Assembly: GCA_030448085.1 (NCBI GenBank)
Contig: JAUJNU010000061.1
Coordinates: 1-6,553 of the forward strand
Source: Actinomycetota bacterium
GTDB taxonomy: Bacteria; Actinomycetota; UBA4738; CADDZG01; WHSQ01
DNA length: 6,553 nt
Reading direction: 5' to 3'
The number at the start of each line of letters is the position of its first letter. Positions within the stretch are counted from its first letter, which is position 1. Below, one piece after another: positions 5,554 through 6,553 of this stretch. The translations under genes and the position numbers were made by a program. The notes under the pieces are model-generated. The model was not told the origin of the DNA. It did no database searches and was given only the letters and a program-made list of their open reading frames with translations.

Positions 5554-6553
5554 TCAGCCCCCGATCCTGAAGACGAGGAACGAGATGAGCACGACGACCC
5601 CCAGGAGGAACGTGACCGCGTAGTTCCTGACGTACCCGGATTGGACGTGGCGGAGACCCTCGGAGGCCGAGGCCACGATCCGCCCTACCCCGTTCACGAC
5701 GCCATCGATGATCCGGGGGTCGAACCTATAAGCCGTCCCCTCGGCCAGCCTCTTGCCGGGAAGGACGATGCCACGCCCGTAGATCTCGTCCACGTAGAAG
5801 CGGTTGCGCGCGGCGACGATCAGCCTGTCGAGCCAGCTGCCGGCGCGGAGGCGGCTGCGAAGGTCCCGTCCCGACTGGCTCATGTAGATGTAGCGAGCCA
5901 GGAGGATCCCGACGGCAGCGACCAGAAGAGCCACGCCCCCCAGAACCCAAGCCGTAAGACCGTGCGGGATGCCGGCCTCACCGAGAGCGGGCTCGAGGAA
6001 GTGCTCGAGCGTCAAGAGACCCGGCAGGTTGATGGCACCCCCGACCACGGAGAGGACGCCGAGGACGATCAGCGGGATCGTCATCGAAGGCGGGGACTCG
6101 TGTGGGTGAGCCCCCTCCGGGACCTTCAGTGGGCCCTCGAAGACGCGGAAGTAAAGACGCGACATGTAGAACGCGGTCAGGAAAGCGGTGATGACACCGA
6201 CCCCCCACAGGGCATAGCGGCCGTCCGCCCATGCCGAGGCCAGGATCGCGTCCTTGGAGAAGAACCCGGCGAAGGGGATCACGCCTGAGATGGCGAGCCA
6301 GCCGGCCATGAAGGTGAGACCGGTGATCGGCATGATCTTTCTAAGGCCACCCATCCTTCGCATGTCCGTCTCGCCGGCCAGCGCGCGCAGGTCGGCCTCG
6401 GCCCCCATGAACAGGAGGGCCTTGAAGAACGCGTGCGTCACGAGGTGGAAGACGGCTCCGGAGTAAGCGCCCACGCCGTTCGCCAGGAACTTGTATCCGA
6501 GCTGCGAGACCGTAGAGTAAGCGAGGACCCTCTTGATGTCGTGTTGAGTGGCG
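5554..6553 (-). CDS. nuoL: NADH-quinone oxidoreductase subunit L (3' part; 5' end outside window)
   Basis: The visible 332 residues are the C-terminal half or so of NuoL, the distal antiporter-like subunit of complex I. The open frame runs off the right edge with no start: the edge codes for A-T-Q-H-D-I-K-R-V-L-A-Y-S-T-V-S-Q-L-G-Y, which lies near residue 300 in E. coli NuoL. A GTG at 6474 is internal and is not the true start. Next come FHLVTHAFFKALLFMGA with the conserved His pair and Lys, then GETDMRRMGGLRKIMP, and IPFAGFFSKDAIL with the helix 12 Lys-Asp pair. The end of the protein has the NuoL-specific extension: a hydrophilic, amphipathic stretch (about NRFYVDEIYGRGIVLPGKRL onward) that corresponds to the long lateral helix running along NuoM and NuoN, then a last membrane helix ending in FRIGG. 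The stop is three bases before the nuoM start. No defect is seen. Confidence 0.96.
   Translation of the reverse strand, partial: ATQHDIKRVLAYSTVSQLGYKFLANGVGAYSGAVFHLVTHAFFKALLFMGAEADLRALAGETDMRRMGGLRKIMPITGLTFMAGWLAISGVIPFAGFFSKDAILASAWADGRYALWGVGVITAFLTAFYMSRLYFRVFEGPLKVPEGAHPHESPPSMTIPLIVLGVLSVVGGAINLPGLLTLEHFLEPALGEAGIPHGLTAWVLGGVALLVAAVGILLARYIYMSQSGRDLRSRLRAGSWLDRLIVAARNRFYVDEIYGRGIVLPGKRLAEGTAYRFDPRIIDGVVNGVGRIVASASEGLRHVQSGYVRNYAVTFLLGVVVLISFLVFRIGG

Overview
The window is high-GC DNA with densely packed genes, several GTG/TTG starts and a respiratory complex I operon. This fits an actinomycete-like bacterium, probably an uncultured Actinomycetota lineage. That assignment is inferred from gene content and protein style, not from a marker gene.

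Layout: positions 1-386 hold no gene I can support but several short palindromes and hairpins. Two plus-strand genes follow. The first (387-1349) encodes an AbiEi-type winged-helix domain fused to a DUF559 (Vsr-like, PD-(D/E)XK) nuclease-like domain. The second (1496-2206) encodes a small multi-pass membrane protein carrying the IPG...S-x-E-L-S-R-G motif of the YciC/GPDPase membrane-domain type. They are separated by 2.4 copies of a 52-bp G-rich tandem repeat whose first copy contains the stop codon of the first gene. Both genes start with GTG six bases after a TA-type -10-like hexamer, suggesting leaderless transcripts.

The rest is the minus-strand end of a nuo operon in the order nuoL (5' end outside the window), nuoM, nuoN. 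The genes are packed with a 3-bp gap and a 1-bp TGATG overlap. Their products are the three antiporter-like proton-pumping subunits of the NADH:quinone oxidoreductase membrane arm. nuoL and nuoN look intact. nuoM needs one extra base at each of two points about 45 bp apart (near 4486 and 4440) to encode a normal protein of about 546 residues. As written, its 5' part runs on out of frame to a deceptively normal 531 residues.

The nuo operon and the two plus-strand genes converge on a 116-bp gap, which has a hairpin overlapping the nuoN stop codon. I see no clear new multi-gene system. The points most worth checking are the nuoM double frameshift, the G-quadruplex-prone tandem repeat, the orphan AbiEi-DUF559 fusion, and the paired cysteines in the C-terminal tails of both NuoM and NuoN.
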